Shown here: positions 1-10,523 of the stretch, one piece after another
Numbering within the stretch: position 1 is the stretch's first letter
Layout: each line of letters opens with the position of its first letter
NCBI GenBank assembly: GCA_003313425.1
Contig: NHZP01000012.1
Span: forward strand, 1,116,001-1,180,000
Direction of reading: 5' to 3'
Length of the DNA stretch: 64,000 bases
Origin: Pseudopyrenochaeta lycopersici
Lineage: Eukaryota; Ascomycota; Dothideomycetes; Pleosporales; Pseudopyrenochaetaceae
Made by a program: the position numbers and the translations under genes
Notes under the pieces: model-generated
The model's input: only the letters and a program-made list of their open reading frames with translations
Told to the model about the DNA's origin: nothing
Database searches by the model: none

Positions 1-166
1 CAAATGATTTCAGACCTATTTTGATGGCTGGCCTTTGTTGCTATCAAGCATGGCTCAGAACCATTCTTTCATACCTTGCGAGTACAGACAATCTCCAGGC
101 TCACTTCTGGTGGCGGTCAATCTCGTAGCTCCTGCTAATCAAACTCTTCGTAGAATACATCCGACT

Positions 167-715
167 CTAAAACCCCTTCTCCAACATTTTACACACATTT
201 GCCAACTCCTCAATAACAACCTGATGATCATCCCATTGCTTCAACCCACTCACAATAGCAACCGCAACCGGCGTATCAACATTCTTCACATAAACCGGCA
301 CGCCACCACCATGAATCGCATATTCCCCAGCCTTCTCCCCCAACCCCATCTTCGCCTTGAACAGCTCTTCATCCCCGCCATTGAACTGGTGATGCAGTCT
401 CCACGTGCTGGCCCCAAACCTGATGACGGCATTGCGCTTTCGTGCCACCCAGAAGTCGTTGTCTAGCGCTGTCCCCGAATGCGTCACTGCATGGAAGAGG
501 ACGTGCGGTGGCGTAGACACGGTGCTGATGTTGATTACGACTGGCTTTTCCACAGCGAGAAGCCGCGTGCGCAGCGCACACCCGAGTTGGAACGCCACCG
601 TCGCATTCCAGAATAACAACTGAGACGCTTTTTCCTGTGCGATGATGGCTTGGATGTCTGTGGGTGCTTCGCCAATGGGGACCAGTTCCGGGATGGGCAT
701 GTCGTCTGTCGCCAT
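167..715 (-). CDS. UPF0303 / heme-degrading-like (YBR137W-type) protein
   Basis: A 182-residue single-exon protein. The C-terminal half carries the family's Gly-rich stretch (HGGGVPVYVKN, followed by VAVAIVSGL) and the closing DHQVVIEEL helix, as in fungal YBR137W/UPF0303 proteins (Pfam Haem_degrading group, PF03928). The fold is known, but the biochemical role in fungi is poorly defined; yeast YBR137W has been linked to tail-anchored protein biogenesis factors. I chose the start at 713-715 (MATDDMPIPELVP) because it gives the usual family length of about 180 residues. A longer frame runs upstream to 841 but adds 42 residues with no family character. No signal peptide or membrane segment is visible, so it is probably cytosolic. 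It lies at the window edge and nothing around it suggests a pathway. Confidence 0.8.
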   Translation of the reverse strand: MATDDMPIPELVPIGEAPTDIQAIIAQEKASQLLFWNATVAFQLGCALRTRLLAVEKPVVINISTVSTPPHVLFHAVTHSGTALDNDFWVARKRNAVIRFGASTWRLHHQFNGGDEELFKAKMGLGEKAGEYAIHGGGVPVYVKNVDTPVAVAIVSGLKQWDDHQVVIEELANVCKMLEKGF

Positions 716-1350
716 TGTGCTGTTTGTATAGCTTGTCGAGGGAATTCGGCCTGACCAAGAGAAAGATATCGAGAGGGGAATCAAGTTCCAAAAATTCAAT
801 GCTAGGGGCGTTGGGAGTGCTTTTATGGACTGTCTGCGCACCCCACCTGTTCTAGGGTCTTCAAATTGTGGTCCTCTCTTGCCGTAAATAGTCCGGACTG
901 CTAAAGTTGCCGTATTCGGCTAGACTGCTTGAAACTCTATGGAGGGGTTAGTCTACTGTGCAAACGACGCTCTAAACTTTCAACAACAACTTATGCATCT
1001 TGATTCGTGGCCTGTCTTGATTGAGATTATTACATAGCTACTACATCTGCTCTTAAAACTCTATAACTATTGCACTTGATCGTGAACACTGGTTTTAATC
1101 CGCGCTGTACTTTCTGTAATGACTTGACGAACATAAGAGAATATAACCGTGGTGTTCATCGTGCTAAGACCATGACCATCTAGAGTTGAATACATATAGT
1201 CACAAATGATAGCAAAAATAAAGCATATAAGAGTTATGATGAAAAGTTCTCGTTCATTACTGATTAACACCTTAAATGCTACGTTGATGGTATCATACAA
1301 TCTTCATCCTTTCCATTACATGACAGCTAAACTCCAAAGCTTACAATGAT
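716..1350. other. intergenic, no gene seen
   Basis: This holds the promoter of the UPF0303 gene and the 3' flank of the ferritin-like gene. A 77-codon minus-strand frame at 1067-1300 has no recognisable features and is AT-rich, so I do not call it. Confidence 0.5.
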
Positions 1351-2844
1351 TTAACCGGCTTGGTACAGACCAAGAGCGACAACATGAGGATTAATCATGC
1401 TCAAGTTGAATGGCGTAAGGAACGGATCAGCATCCGTGAGTGCCAAGAACATGGTGTCGTTCACGGCTGGGTCGCCCTGGAAAACCTCGCCGGCAGGCTG
1501 GTAAGTGAAGCCAGTGTTGTTGCCGGTAATCTCAAGAGGCGTGTAGGTCAAGTTCAGCTGTGCAACCCAGGCGACAAACTTCGGTTCCCCAGCAGTGGTT
1601 GCGGTGATGTAAGAGTTGTTGGGGCCAACAGCAAGGCCGGGGTTCTCCCAGGTCAGATTGACGAGTCTGCCGGGGAAGGAGAGGGGCTCAGAGCGGTTGC
1701 GTGCGATGCCTGGAGCGCAGGAGTATCCTGGATATTCAGTTGCGTTGACATTCACACAGCTCTCATCCTCAGGGATGGTGGAGTCCGATGGGTCAGCGAT
1801 GCGGCGACCCGAAACCTCATTGGGCTGAGTGTCATTCGGCGAGAATCGGTTGGGATTCGGCTGGTTGTCGATGAACAGAGCCGGGAAGTTTTGCCATGCG
1901 AGTCGGGTAGTGTTCTGGGGGCACGAGCTGATGTAGGGAGCGAGGAATGTCCATGCCCAGGACTGGGGAATACCAGTCTCAAACCATACGGGCTGCGGTG
2001 GGAGACCAAGCATCTGGCGGAAAGAAATCTGTTGGCGAGTCTCGGTGGCAATCGAGAGCGAGAGAAGGTTGGCAACCTCGCGAGAGTCGAGATGAGCAAT
2101 AAAGCCCCATACACCAGATTCACCCCAGCGGGTGACCTTCATGTTGAAGTCGATGAACTCGCGGACAGTGCGGAAGGGGTAGTCGTAAGTGCACTGGGGA
2201 GGAGCAGTCTCGCCCAGCATGTTGCTCAACAGGGTAGCGTGGCCAGTTTCCTGAATAGCCATGAAGGCAATGTAGGCGCGGTCCTCAGCAGTGAGGCCAG
2301 CGTCGAGGAAGTCTTGCTCGGAGAATACAGCGAGACCATTATTGAATAGGTCAAGCTCAATCCACTCTTGGTATAAACCGAGAGTGATCGACTCATAGTC
2401 GAAGTCACTGTTAACTTGGTAACGTGGCTCAGTACCGTTGGTACCTAGGCCACCAGCAGGCATGTAGGGGATTGGCATTGGATTCTGTGGTAGGCCATTG
2501 GTGTTATAATAGGTAGCGGTTGGGTTCGGGGGCAGAGGAGCAATGGCAGTACCAATCGTGGTCGGTGCCTTTGCGGCACCAGTGGTGGTGGGAGTGCCAG
2601 AGTAGGGTCCATGGCTGGTAGGGCCATCGACATCAGAACTCCTTCGCGGGGGCGCAGATTCAGGTGCTGTAGGAATCGCGGGAATCTGAGAATCTGGGCC
2701 GAAGACGGTCGCAGGAGTCTCAGCCGGGTCGAAAGAGACCGTGAAGCTGGCATCCGCACCTGTGTAACCCTCGACCTGGGGCTTGGGGACGGCGGCGGCG
2801 AAGCCTGCAAGCAGCGTCGAAGCGAAGACAGTCCTGGTCAACAT
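1351..2844 (-). CDS. Secreted ferritin-like stress protein, Rds1 type
   Basis: A 497-residue, intronless protein. Residues 1-19 form a clear signal peptide (MLTRTVFASTLLAGFAAAV), followed by a Pro/Thr-rich linker to about residue 140. The body from FDYESITLGLYQEWIELDLF onward is the ferritin-like domain of fungal Rds1/stress-response proteins (Pfam Ferritin_2). The helix with IQETGHATLL carries the conserved Glu and His expected of a metal-binding four-helix bundle. Several N-x-T/S sequons in the C-terminal half (NTT, NGT, NLT, NNT) fit passage through the secretory pathway. S. pombe rds1 responds to nutrient and stress signals; the biochemical activity of these proteins is not established. 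The assignment rests on overall pattern and key motifs. The start is the first ATG and directly precedes the signal peptide. Confidence 0.82.
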   Translation of the reverse strand: MLTRTVFASTLLAGFAAAVPKPQVEGYTGADASFTVSFDPAETPATVFGPDSQIPAIPTAPESAPPRRSSDVDGPTSHGPYSGTPTTTGAAKAPTTIGTAIAPLPPNPTATYYNTNGLPQNPMPIPYMPAGGLGTNGTEPRYQVNSDFDYESITLGLYQEWIELDLFNNGLAVFSEQDFLDAGLTAEDRAYIAFMAIQETGHATLLSNMLGETAPPQCTYDYPFRTVREFIDFNMKVTRWGESGVWGFIAHLDSREVANLLSLSIATETRQQISFRQMLGLPPQPVWFETGIPQSWAWTFLAPYISSCPQNTTRLAWQNFPALFIDNQPNPNRFSPNDTQPNEVSGRRIADPSDSTIPEDESCVNVNATEYPGYSCAPGIARNRSEPLSFPGRLVNLTWENPGLAVGPNNSYITATTAGEPKFVAWVAQLNLTYTPLEITGNNTGFTYQPAGEVFQGDPAVNDTMFLALTDADPFLTPFNLSMINPHVVALGLYQAG

Positions 2845-4828
2845 CTCGAAATCAGATCAGCTCGGTGGTGTTGTAGAGAAACAATCCTCCGGGCACACTG
2901 AAAGGGTTATATACGACGATATGGGCCCTGCCCTGTGTGACCGCATCGAAATACTTGCCATCTCCATTGCTTGCATATCAATGACAACAGTCAAATTTCC
3001 AGAAAAGACTTTGCCATGATTTCATGACTGACCGAAGCGGTAGGGATAGAGCAGGTATCGAGAAGTTATCCATGACATGCAATTCCTAGGATTCCGATCG
3101 GAGAGCTATGGCGGACGAATCAAGCGCCTCGTAGTAGTTCTCTAGATCAATCGGATGTCCTAGGCGAGCCGCAAAACGCGTGGTTACAAGGATTGATTTT
3201 GCTCCATCTGCCGAGTATTGAACGTGACGTCGTGTTGACATGGCTACATTATTGGAGCTTTTGGAGCCGCTGGTGCTGGTGTGCGTAATTGATACGCCAG
3301 GTTCACGTCAAACAAATAAAAGCAATGCTCTAATTGTCAGTTTTCGTCTTACTGTTCTACTCTGATGCTAAAAAACCCGAGGAAATCTTTATTGAAGTTC
3401 CATATCCCTCCGCGGAGTGCTAGCTTCGACCGGCGCACCAGAGATTCCTTGTTCTTGCACAATCTGCAGGTACCGGAACCAAGTAGACAATCGATTCTCA
3501 GTGCATAGTCCGACATTAGGAGTATCGTGCATCTTGCGGCTGGACATTCCTTCTGAAGCAAGGCTGTGAAAGGTAAGGTCGGATGGAAGTTCTGCCAAGT
3601 TTACATAAGCTGCCGTTTATGATGCAAATGTTGCGCAGCACTCGTTCACTATCGATGTCTACGGGACAATAGATACTGATAGGGTTGAAATATTTCCCGG
3701 CGCAAGTGCCAATTAAATTTCATGTTTGCGACAAACATCCTTCCACGCTTCATTTTTCCTAGCTACTCTACCACTTCGTTGTATATCCAGCTAAGCACAA
3801 ACCGGATACGACGAAAGATGACAAGTTCCGTCTTGTTGAGTCCCAAAGTTATGTATCTCAAGCGATTTGTTCTGCTTTTCCAACCACCCCTGTAGTAGTC
3901 CTCTGCGGAGGATGGGGGCGGTCCCCGCGCCTATCGTCTGCTTTACTTGACATCGCAGCCCTATTCCCAGCCTCGCCGATACTTGCCGCGTGACAAATTT
4001 GACTTGAAAGACCGAACAATACCGACCCGTACAACCCACTATGAAGAATTATGAAGTTAGCCCCGTTTTTATGCATGCCATCCACTGCTCAAACCAGTCA
4101 ACGAGACGATAACTGGAAAAGGTGGATCAAAGATCAACACATCGTCTTGACTAGTCGCTAGACATGTGCTTATAGCATATCTCTATGGTACTGATAAAAT
4201 TCGTATGATATTCGCCAGGTGGAGGTTTTGTGGTACTCTAGTACTCCCTCTGGCGCTGGTTACGAAAAGTTCTCAAGGCTGACAGCGACTGAGATCATTA
4301 TCCAACAAGTATTTTAGACCAGTCGTTTGACCAAGTCTCGTCACTCTGTAGTCAACACTTCCCATTCACTACAGGTTCTCATCAGTGTTTCACAGAATCT
4401 TGAGATGCGTTTTCGCTGAGAGGCAAGGGAATAGAACTTTTTTTGGGTTGCATTATCAAATCATGGTTCAGTTATTAATCTCCAGGTATATGCACTGATG
4501 CTCGAATGATAGAACTACAGTGATTTAGAACGATACTTATCGATTTATGGGCGAATTACCATCTATTTATGAGGTCTTTTCTATGCAGGTCCGATGATGG
4601 AAATCTATTCACGTGATTGGCGCAAGATAGCATAAGATCACGAGTGTATAGTTTTCGCTTACCTTTATGACGCTCTGGAGGTTTTCATTCACCCCACCTT
4701 CAGCCTCAACCTCAATATTTCGACCATCATTCCATTCATTCATTCATACAACAACGCCTAGGGTTCACATTCACGTCGGCAAGCGCAACTGTAACATTCA
4801 CAAGAGTTTAGAGAATCCTGAACAAAAG
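2845..4828. other. ~2 kb intergenic region, no gene supported
   Basis: The promoter side of the Rds1-like gene and the 5' region of the HET gene. Only short frames of 60-80 codons occur, without family motifs or sensible splice joins. An in-frame ATG at 4667 could extend the HET protein by 54 low-complexity Ser/Phe/His-rich residues, but I favour the ATG at 4829. Confidence 0.4.
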
Positions 4829-6748
4829 ATGACAACCCGGATGAACGGTTTCTTATTTACTCGACATATACCACTTATGCAAATAACCGATAACAACTAT
4901 CGATACTATACTCAAGAATTAATCGAAGGCAACTATCGACCTTGCCGAAGTTTTCAAAATCCTGTGCCGATAACCATATCCCTTGTTAAATTGTTTCCCA
5001 GACGTAAAGGCCGTAAATCAATGATTGAGATCGAGCTCCGAGACGTTGAATTAGAGTCGAGCCCAGCATTTGAAGCAATTTCACGGTCATGGGACGTCTT
5101 TGAAGAAAGTGAAATGTCTCGTATTGTGTGTAATGGAGAGGTAATGCAAATCAAGGACAGTCTTCACCAGTTCCTTTCTGAGCTCCGGGAGGAATGTCCA
5201 TGGCGGCTTCTCTGGATAGATGAAATTTGTATGGAAAATTCAAGGCATGTCAGAGACTTGGATTTGTTGAATTATGTCTATGCAAGGGCCGAACGTACAA
5301 TTTGTTGGGTTGGAGCACCGCTACCCTCGTCAATTCCAAGAATGATAGCAAGCGTTCAACAAGTACAAGACTCATTAACAGGTGGAAAGGCTCTCGTTTC
5401 AGACCCTGATCCATATCACTCGAACTTCAAGATCACGGTTGCTGCATTACAGCAGCTTCAGACAATGACACTGTTCGAGGACGAAGCAGGTCTACAGGCT
5501 TTAAGTGATTTGCTTGACCTCCCATATTTCCAAAAGTACGCTAAGTCAGATCAACTTTCTCATCACGCTTATAATATAGACTTTGTGGTCCGCTAATATC
5601 TTCAGCGCAGTTACTGGATAATGCAAAACTGGATGAATGGGAGGAACCTGGTTCTGCAATTCAAATCGGAGAAATACCCCTGGGATGACTTCTGCGCAGC
5701 CTTAGAATTCTGTTTTTTTAATTCTGCTCACGAGTGCCCAACGTCAACCAACCTCTTAAACATTCTCGTCTCAAGATATCTACGGGAACGTTATCAGCTA
5801 CAGCCCGATGTGAAGGTGTCTCGGAAGGAGTTCTTACTGGCTAGGCAGCACTGTCACATCGAAACCCACCACTCAGATGAACACTTATTCGCATTCGATT
5901 GGCTACTAGAGGGTGTTGAAAAGCTATCCTCATCTGCATTATATACGACGGGACATGCAAAGGAATATGCAGGAGCGGCAAAACCTCTAGGATTGCTCAC
6001 TTTGTCCCTTCCTGAAACACAATTGCAATTTAGAGCTAATTTTCCGTCCTGGGTACCCGATTTTGCACTTCGAAGGAATAACTTCCTGCTAAACCACCCC
6101 AACAGTGGATTTCGGGCTTCAAATATTCAGGATGAGTCATGCAGTTTCGACAATAACAATGCGATGCACCTGCGTGGAATTACATTGGACTCCATCAAAG
6201 CTATATCCGAGTATCTTCCATGGCGACGCCACTGCGATCATTACAAAGTAGGGGGCTTCAATAACGTGATCATTAGCGAGTGGTTCGAGTTTGCTCAACA
6301 TACAACAAGGCGGTCTGAGCAGACCGAAGAGGAGGTACTTCTCAAGTTTGCAGATACAATCCAAGCTCGTGGCTGTAACAGTATTTGGGAACCAACCCCA
6401 CCGGACAATCCCAAATACCTTATTGAGCAAATTCGCAACTTCCTAGCATTCCTCGTAACAGAAGATAGAAACTCGACGCTCGAGATGCAGCTTTTCTACG
6501 CTGCGTGTTTCCCTTCCCATGGCAGAAGGTTTGGTATCACCAAACGCGGACACTTCTGCCTGGTTCCTAAGGGTACTGAGCCTGGAGACTTGGTGTGCAT
6601 TCCACATGGCAGTAGGGTACCATTTATCTTTCGCAGGGCGAATGAGAATTATAGCAATTTGGGCGAATGCTATATCAATGGATGTATGCAAGGCTTTGCC
6701 ACACCGAATATTGATGATTGCAAGGAGGAGTGTTTCAAAGTGGTTTGA
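4829..6748 (+). CDS. HET-domain (heterokaryon incompatibility) protein
   Basis: Two exons, 4829-5535 and 5611-6748, give 614 residues. The 75-bp intron starts GTACGC, ends GCGCAG and has a CTAAT branch-like site. The join reads LPYFQ-N-YWIMQNW, matching the usual HET sequence around WVVQE. The HET core spans residues 81-162: FEAISRSWD, IVCNGEVMQI, SLHQFLSELR, then RLLWIDEICMEN and the ERTICWVG strand. The C-terminal part has the common tail of these proteins: GRRFGITKRGHFCLVP, PGDLVCIPHGSRVPF and GECYINGCMQG. Several consensus positions are relaxed (SRSWDV for SYxWG, CMEN for CINQ). HET domains are TIR-related cell-death effectors in fungal non-self recognition. The gene converges with a NACHT gene 109 bp away, which suggests a shared role. 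The upstream ATG at 4667 is the alternative start. Confidence 0.85.
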
Positions 6749-6857
6749 AGATCTCGTCAACGCCATCTCTGTATCTCTTCCTGTGGTGGTTCCAACGTCC
6801 TTGAACTATTCGGCGTCATCGTACATGAATTGCTGAATCGTTATACACGATCAATAA

Positions 6858-9203
6858 TTAGCGCAAACCTTTGCGAAATTTACGTCGCATTCCTCCGAGC
6901 AATTTCGAAACATGCCCTTTTTCGTCTTTCGCTTCACTTTTGCCGGTCGAGCACGCTTTCACTGTACCTTTCAACCACCTGTCCTTTTCGGTGTCAATGT
7001 AGGAATTGCCCTGAAATGCGCGGGAAGAATGACTGTCGAACTCAGTGATAGTCGCCCGACCCGGTTTGGGACAGATTAGGCTGCTGTGATGATGTAGCAG
7101 ATTATCGATATTGGAAAGTTGCCGCGAATATTGAGCATCGCCTGGTGAAATTTTGGTTTGCGCTACAAGAATCTTGCAAATCGTTTCATTGGGGTCAAAT
7201 CCAGCAGAGCACCATTTTCGCAGGATTGCTCGGGTTTCATCGAGCATTAGATATTCTCGCACAGTCCGATGGAGAAAGCCAACCTTTCGATTGAATAATA
7301 TGCTTGAAGGCAAAGCACTTTCCTCCTCCAATCCATCTAGAGGCGTTATGTGCCGAACTTCGAGGAGACCTTTACATGACGCATTCAATCGCTTTGTCGT
7401 GTCTCTGGACCGTTTGTTAACTTGCTGTATCGACAGTGGTTTCTTTTCCATGGCTATTATAGCCTTCGAGTCTTCTCTTAAATACCAATAAGCCATAAGA
7501 GGTATGTCTTCTTCCCCTTCTAATGTCACGGTGAACATCTCCGCTGATTGTCCATGGTAAAATTCCTCTACGTCAGATAGGATGATCCGGTCGAAGTACG
7601 TGTTGAGTTCGTTCGGAAGTTCACTGAGCCTCTTTCTGAGATCTGCTACGCTATCTCCGTTACCTAGACCGTTTTTAAGTGACCTCACGACTAGGAAGAC
7701 CCAAAAGAAAACTCCATTCGCTTTTTGAACAACTTCTTCTACAAGTAACTTGCCATTGACCTCTTTGTCTTCCAAATCTTGGTAATTTTCATCATTATTC
7801 AGCGTATCATGCACATAGCGCTTAATGTCAGGGCCATTAAAATCCTGCATGAAGAGCGTTTGGGACATGTCTTTGCCAAATTCGCGCTCGAACTCATTCC
7901 ATGGACGACTTGATACGCAGATTTTAACATTTTGAAGTTTTCTCAATAGCGAGATGAGCTCAATCATGTCGTGGGCGTGGCCTTCGTATTCATCCAGCCC
8001 ATCTATCAAAAAACAAAATTTTGTTTCGGAGCTAGCAGCGGCCGTGCTTGCGACTTTGAGTGTTTCTAGAAGTCCCTGCACTGACAGTGGTACTGCAACC
8101 GTTGAATTTGTCAAGTTCGCCGCAACTGGTCCTTGCTTACCTGGAGACAAGAGTCGCCAAATATTGGGATAGACTTGTGCGATGAGATTTGGGTTTTGAC
8201 GCAAGATGTCGAATAGGAGAGATCGTAATAGGCCTTCTTGTGACTTCTGGATTGACTTTCCGGCATCCCAGAAAAAGTATGCAGCATGTATAAGGCGCTT
8301 CTGCTTCGTCCAGGTTTTTAGTTTCTCAATTGTTTGTGGATTGCGACTCAGGGATTTCATCAATGTCGACTTGCCAGACCCTGGTTTCCCAGATATCCAG
8401 AAAAGGTCACTTTCAGAGCCCAGCCACTCATCGAAAGTGGCAGGACTCTGCTGCTCGCTGGAACTGAATAGCCAAGACAATGTGTGATCGTGTGCGTCGC
8501 GGATAGCGTCGTACCGGTATTTAATTTCTTCGAATCGTAACTGTTCGAGAACAAGTTGCTCAGCTGCATATTGGGAGCCGCTTGCCGCTGCACTCAGCAA
8601 AGCTGTCATCGTCAGGTTCCTTTTCTCTTTAATCTGCATTTTTATGCCAATGTCTTCAAAAATGTCTATGATGTTATCTCTCAACTGACTGATCTCCCCA
8701 TTTCTGTGCGCATGAAGAAACCCGTTCTGCGCTGATAGCCCGTCCAATTGACTCATAATCTTTCGTGAATCGTACGATGTGACATGTGTCTGGATGTTTA
8801 CTCCAATCCGATCCAGACGCTCCTGCAAAGCCTCAATCTTTGGTTTCTTCCACTCAGCAAGCAAAACCTTGTAGAGACTTTCGACGCGACTAAAGCTAGT
8901 ATCCTTGCTCTTCACCTTCAAGGACTCCAAGACTTCGAGCAACTGCTGTGCCACTTCATTGCACTGTCCGCCAAGAGCGCGAATTGACACCTCTTCCTGG
9001 CTCAGTTGCTCATGTTTCTCAGTTTCTGTCGGTGTAACCCGCGAGACTAACCCCCGAAGCTCCTCCGCTATTGTGCTGAGCTCCACATGCTCTTTGCTAG
9101 CACCTGAAATCGAAACATCTCGGCTGGATGAGATAAAGAAAGCAACCTTTTCGACGAACTGCAAGATGTTGCCAGTTAAGGCGATAATTGATAACGGTTC
9201 CAT
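6858..9203 (-). CDS. NACHT-domain STAND (NLR-like) protein
   Basis: A 781-residue, apparently intronless protein. The N-terminus MEPLSIIALTGNILQFVEK is the helical N-terminal domain common in fungal STAND proteins. A helical region runs to about residue 240, then the NACHT ATPase: P-loop GKPGSGKS at 272-279 and Walker B FLIDGLDE at 398-405, followed by the VSSRPWNEF sensor-like strand. After the ATPase comes a helical region (MAYWYLREDS, KVGFLHRTVREYLM) like that called DUF7791. There are no ankyrin, WD40 or TPR repeats, and the tail is short and basic (GGMRRKFRKGLR). Such proteins switch by nucleotide-dependent oligomerisation and trigger downstream cell-death effectors. The frame continues upstream without an ATG, so the start is the MEPL methionine. 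It lies tail to tail with the HET-domain gene, a possible effector partner. Confidence 0.88.
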   Translation of the reverse strand: MEPLSIIALTGNILQFVEKVAFFISSSRDVSISGASKEHVELSTIAEELRGLVSRVTPTETEKHEQLSQEEVSIRALGGQCNEVAQQLLEVLESLKVKSKDTSFSRVESLYKVLLAEWKKPKIEALQERLDRIGVNIQTHVTSYDSRKIMSQLDGLSAQNGFLHAHRNGEISQLRDNIIDIFEDIGIKMQIKEKRNLTMTALLSAAASGSQYAAEQLVLEQLRFEEIKYRYDAIRDAHDHTLSWLFSSSEQQSPATFDEWLGSESDLFWISGKPGSGKSTLMKSLSRNPQTIEKLKTWTKQKRLIHAAYFFWDAGKSIQKSQEGLLRSLLFDILRQNPNLIAQVYPNIWRLLSPGKQGPVAANLTNSTVAVPLSVQGLLETLKVASTAAASSETKFCFLIDGLDEYEGHAHDMIELISLLRKLQNVKICVSSRPWNEFEREFGKDMSQTLFMQDFNGPDIKRYVHDTLNNDENYQDLEDKEVNGKLLVEEVVQKANGVFFWVFLVVRSLKNGLGNGDSVADLRKRLSELPNELNTYFDRIILSDVEEFYHGQSAEMFTVTLEGEEDIPLMAYWYLREDSKAIIAMEKKPLSIQQVNKRSRDTTKRLNASCKGLLEVRHITPLDGLEEESALPSSILFNRKVGFLHRTVREYLMLDETRAILRKWCSAGFDPNETICKILVAQTKISPGDAQYSRQLSNIDNLLHHHSSLICPKPGRATITEFDSHSSRAFQGNSYIDTEKDRWLKGTVKACSTGKSEAKDEKGHVSKLLGGMRRKFRKGLR

Positions 9204-10523
9204 CGGAGGCGATAAAGCTTCAGACGTCACCTATTCGGCTTACAGGCGGCGACTTTATGTAGCAAGGCGTGGTGGAAGGCACAGCCTTCTCAACTCAACA
9301 AGGCTGAGTCTTGGGCGTCAGGAACTGCACGCATCCTGTCTGCCTCAGCCCCGCTCACGTGTGCTTTCGCTAATTTCAACAAACTTCGAGTGCAGGAGCA
9401 TCAGAGAATTATCGTACAACAATAGGCAGTACTTCCAGGGATTTTTCAATACCTTTTTTTGTTTTCGCGTCTTTAATGAAGCCCCATCACTATCGAAGCC
9501 CTACACACCACACATCCTTCTGCTTTCAATGACGGAAACGCGTCTGACCCAGTAACGTCGTGTATAATATCACAAGTCATTCTGATCCTTGCCGATTCTT
9601 AGGCATGCTGGAACTACATCTTAGTGATCTCTAGGCTATTTGGCTAAAACAAAAAGCACCAAAGAGTGAGCAAATTAAGTCTCGCTTCAACTGCAATACT
9701 AACCAAAGCGCACCAGCTTTACTTTTGTAGGCACCGAATGATGACCAGTCAATATTAAAGTCAAGTATACCGAGCTTGCCGCATCAATGGAAATGAAGAG
9801 GATAGAGAAATCATCCTGCTTCAAGACAGCATTTGAAGCTATGGTGAGTCTGAAGGTCGGCTTTGAGAGTAGAGATCCCCAGTGTAATGACTGAAATATG
9901 AGACGAATTAAGGGTAGAATTATTTCACAATCTTTGAAAAAAAAACCATACATCATACTTGACCCTCACCATCCTAAATGTTACAAGTTCTAACCCAACC
10001 ACAAAGGTTATACCTTCTCCGGTAGCTCAAGGCTGCTGGTTCGCCCATACTCCTCTTGTCTACCGCTTTGTGACCCAACGAAAGAAACTAAAGCAGCGAA
10101 AGAAAACCTAGTCACTGACATGATATACCCATCTCGTGTCGTGAGACATAATTGTCTAATATATGATATCAGGACGTGAGACAACCCACGTGAGGAGCAT
10201 AGAAGGGAAGAACCACAGCAGTACAACATTCACATATATTCTGATTATCGGTTAATCGAGCCGCTTTTCAATCTTGTATTCTGCACCCAACGTCTCTTCT
10301 TTGAACCATCATAGCTATAAACGTGGACGACACACACTCATGAACCCTTCACCCATGTAGCTGCAGACATGACAGACACGAGATCTTTTAAATCAAGCTA
10401 AAGCTGCGGGAGATTGCACTTGCTAGCATTTCACAAAATAACACAATACAGCACATGGTCCAAATACAGTCACGATGCTCTTGTAGAATGGATATACAAT
10501 GCTGATATATTTCGCTATCCAAA
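9204..10523. other. intergenic, 5' of NACHT gene and 3' of TRM1
   Basis: About 1.3 kb with no supported gene. It should contain the NACHT promoter and the TRM1 terminator. An 85-codon minus-strand frame near 9699-9956 shows no family motif. Confidence 0.4.

Noticed and set aside
1067..1300. 77-codon minus-strand frame
   Set aside because: AT-rich, short, without motif; probably chance.
1360..2349. 329-codon plus-strand frame opposite the ferritin-like gene
   Set aside because: Antisense shadow; the minus strand has a signal peptide and ferritin-like motifs.
9204..9230. Upstream extension of the NACHT gene
   Set aside because: The open frame starts with GTG, not ATG; the family N-terminus begins at the MEPL methionine.
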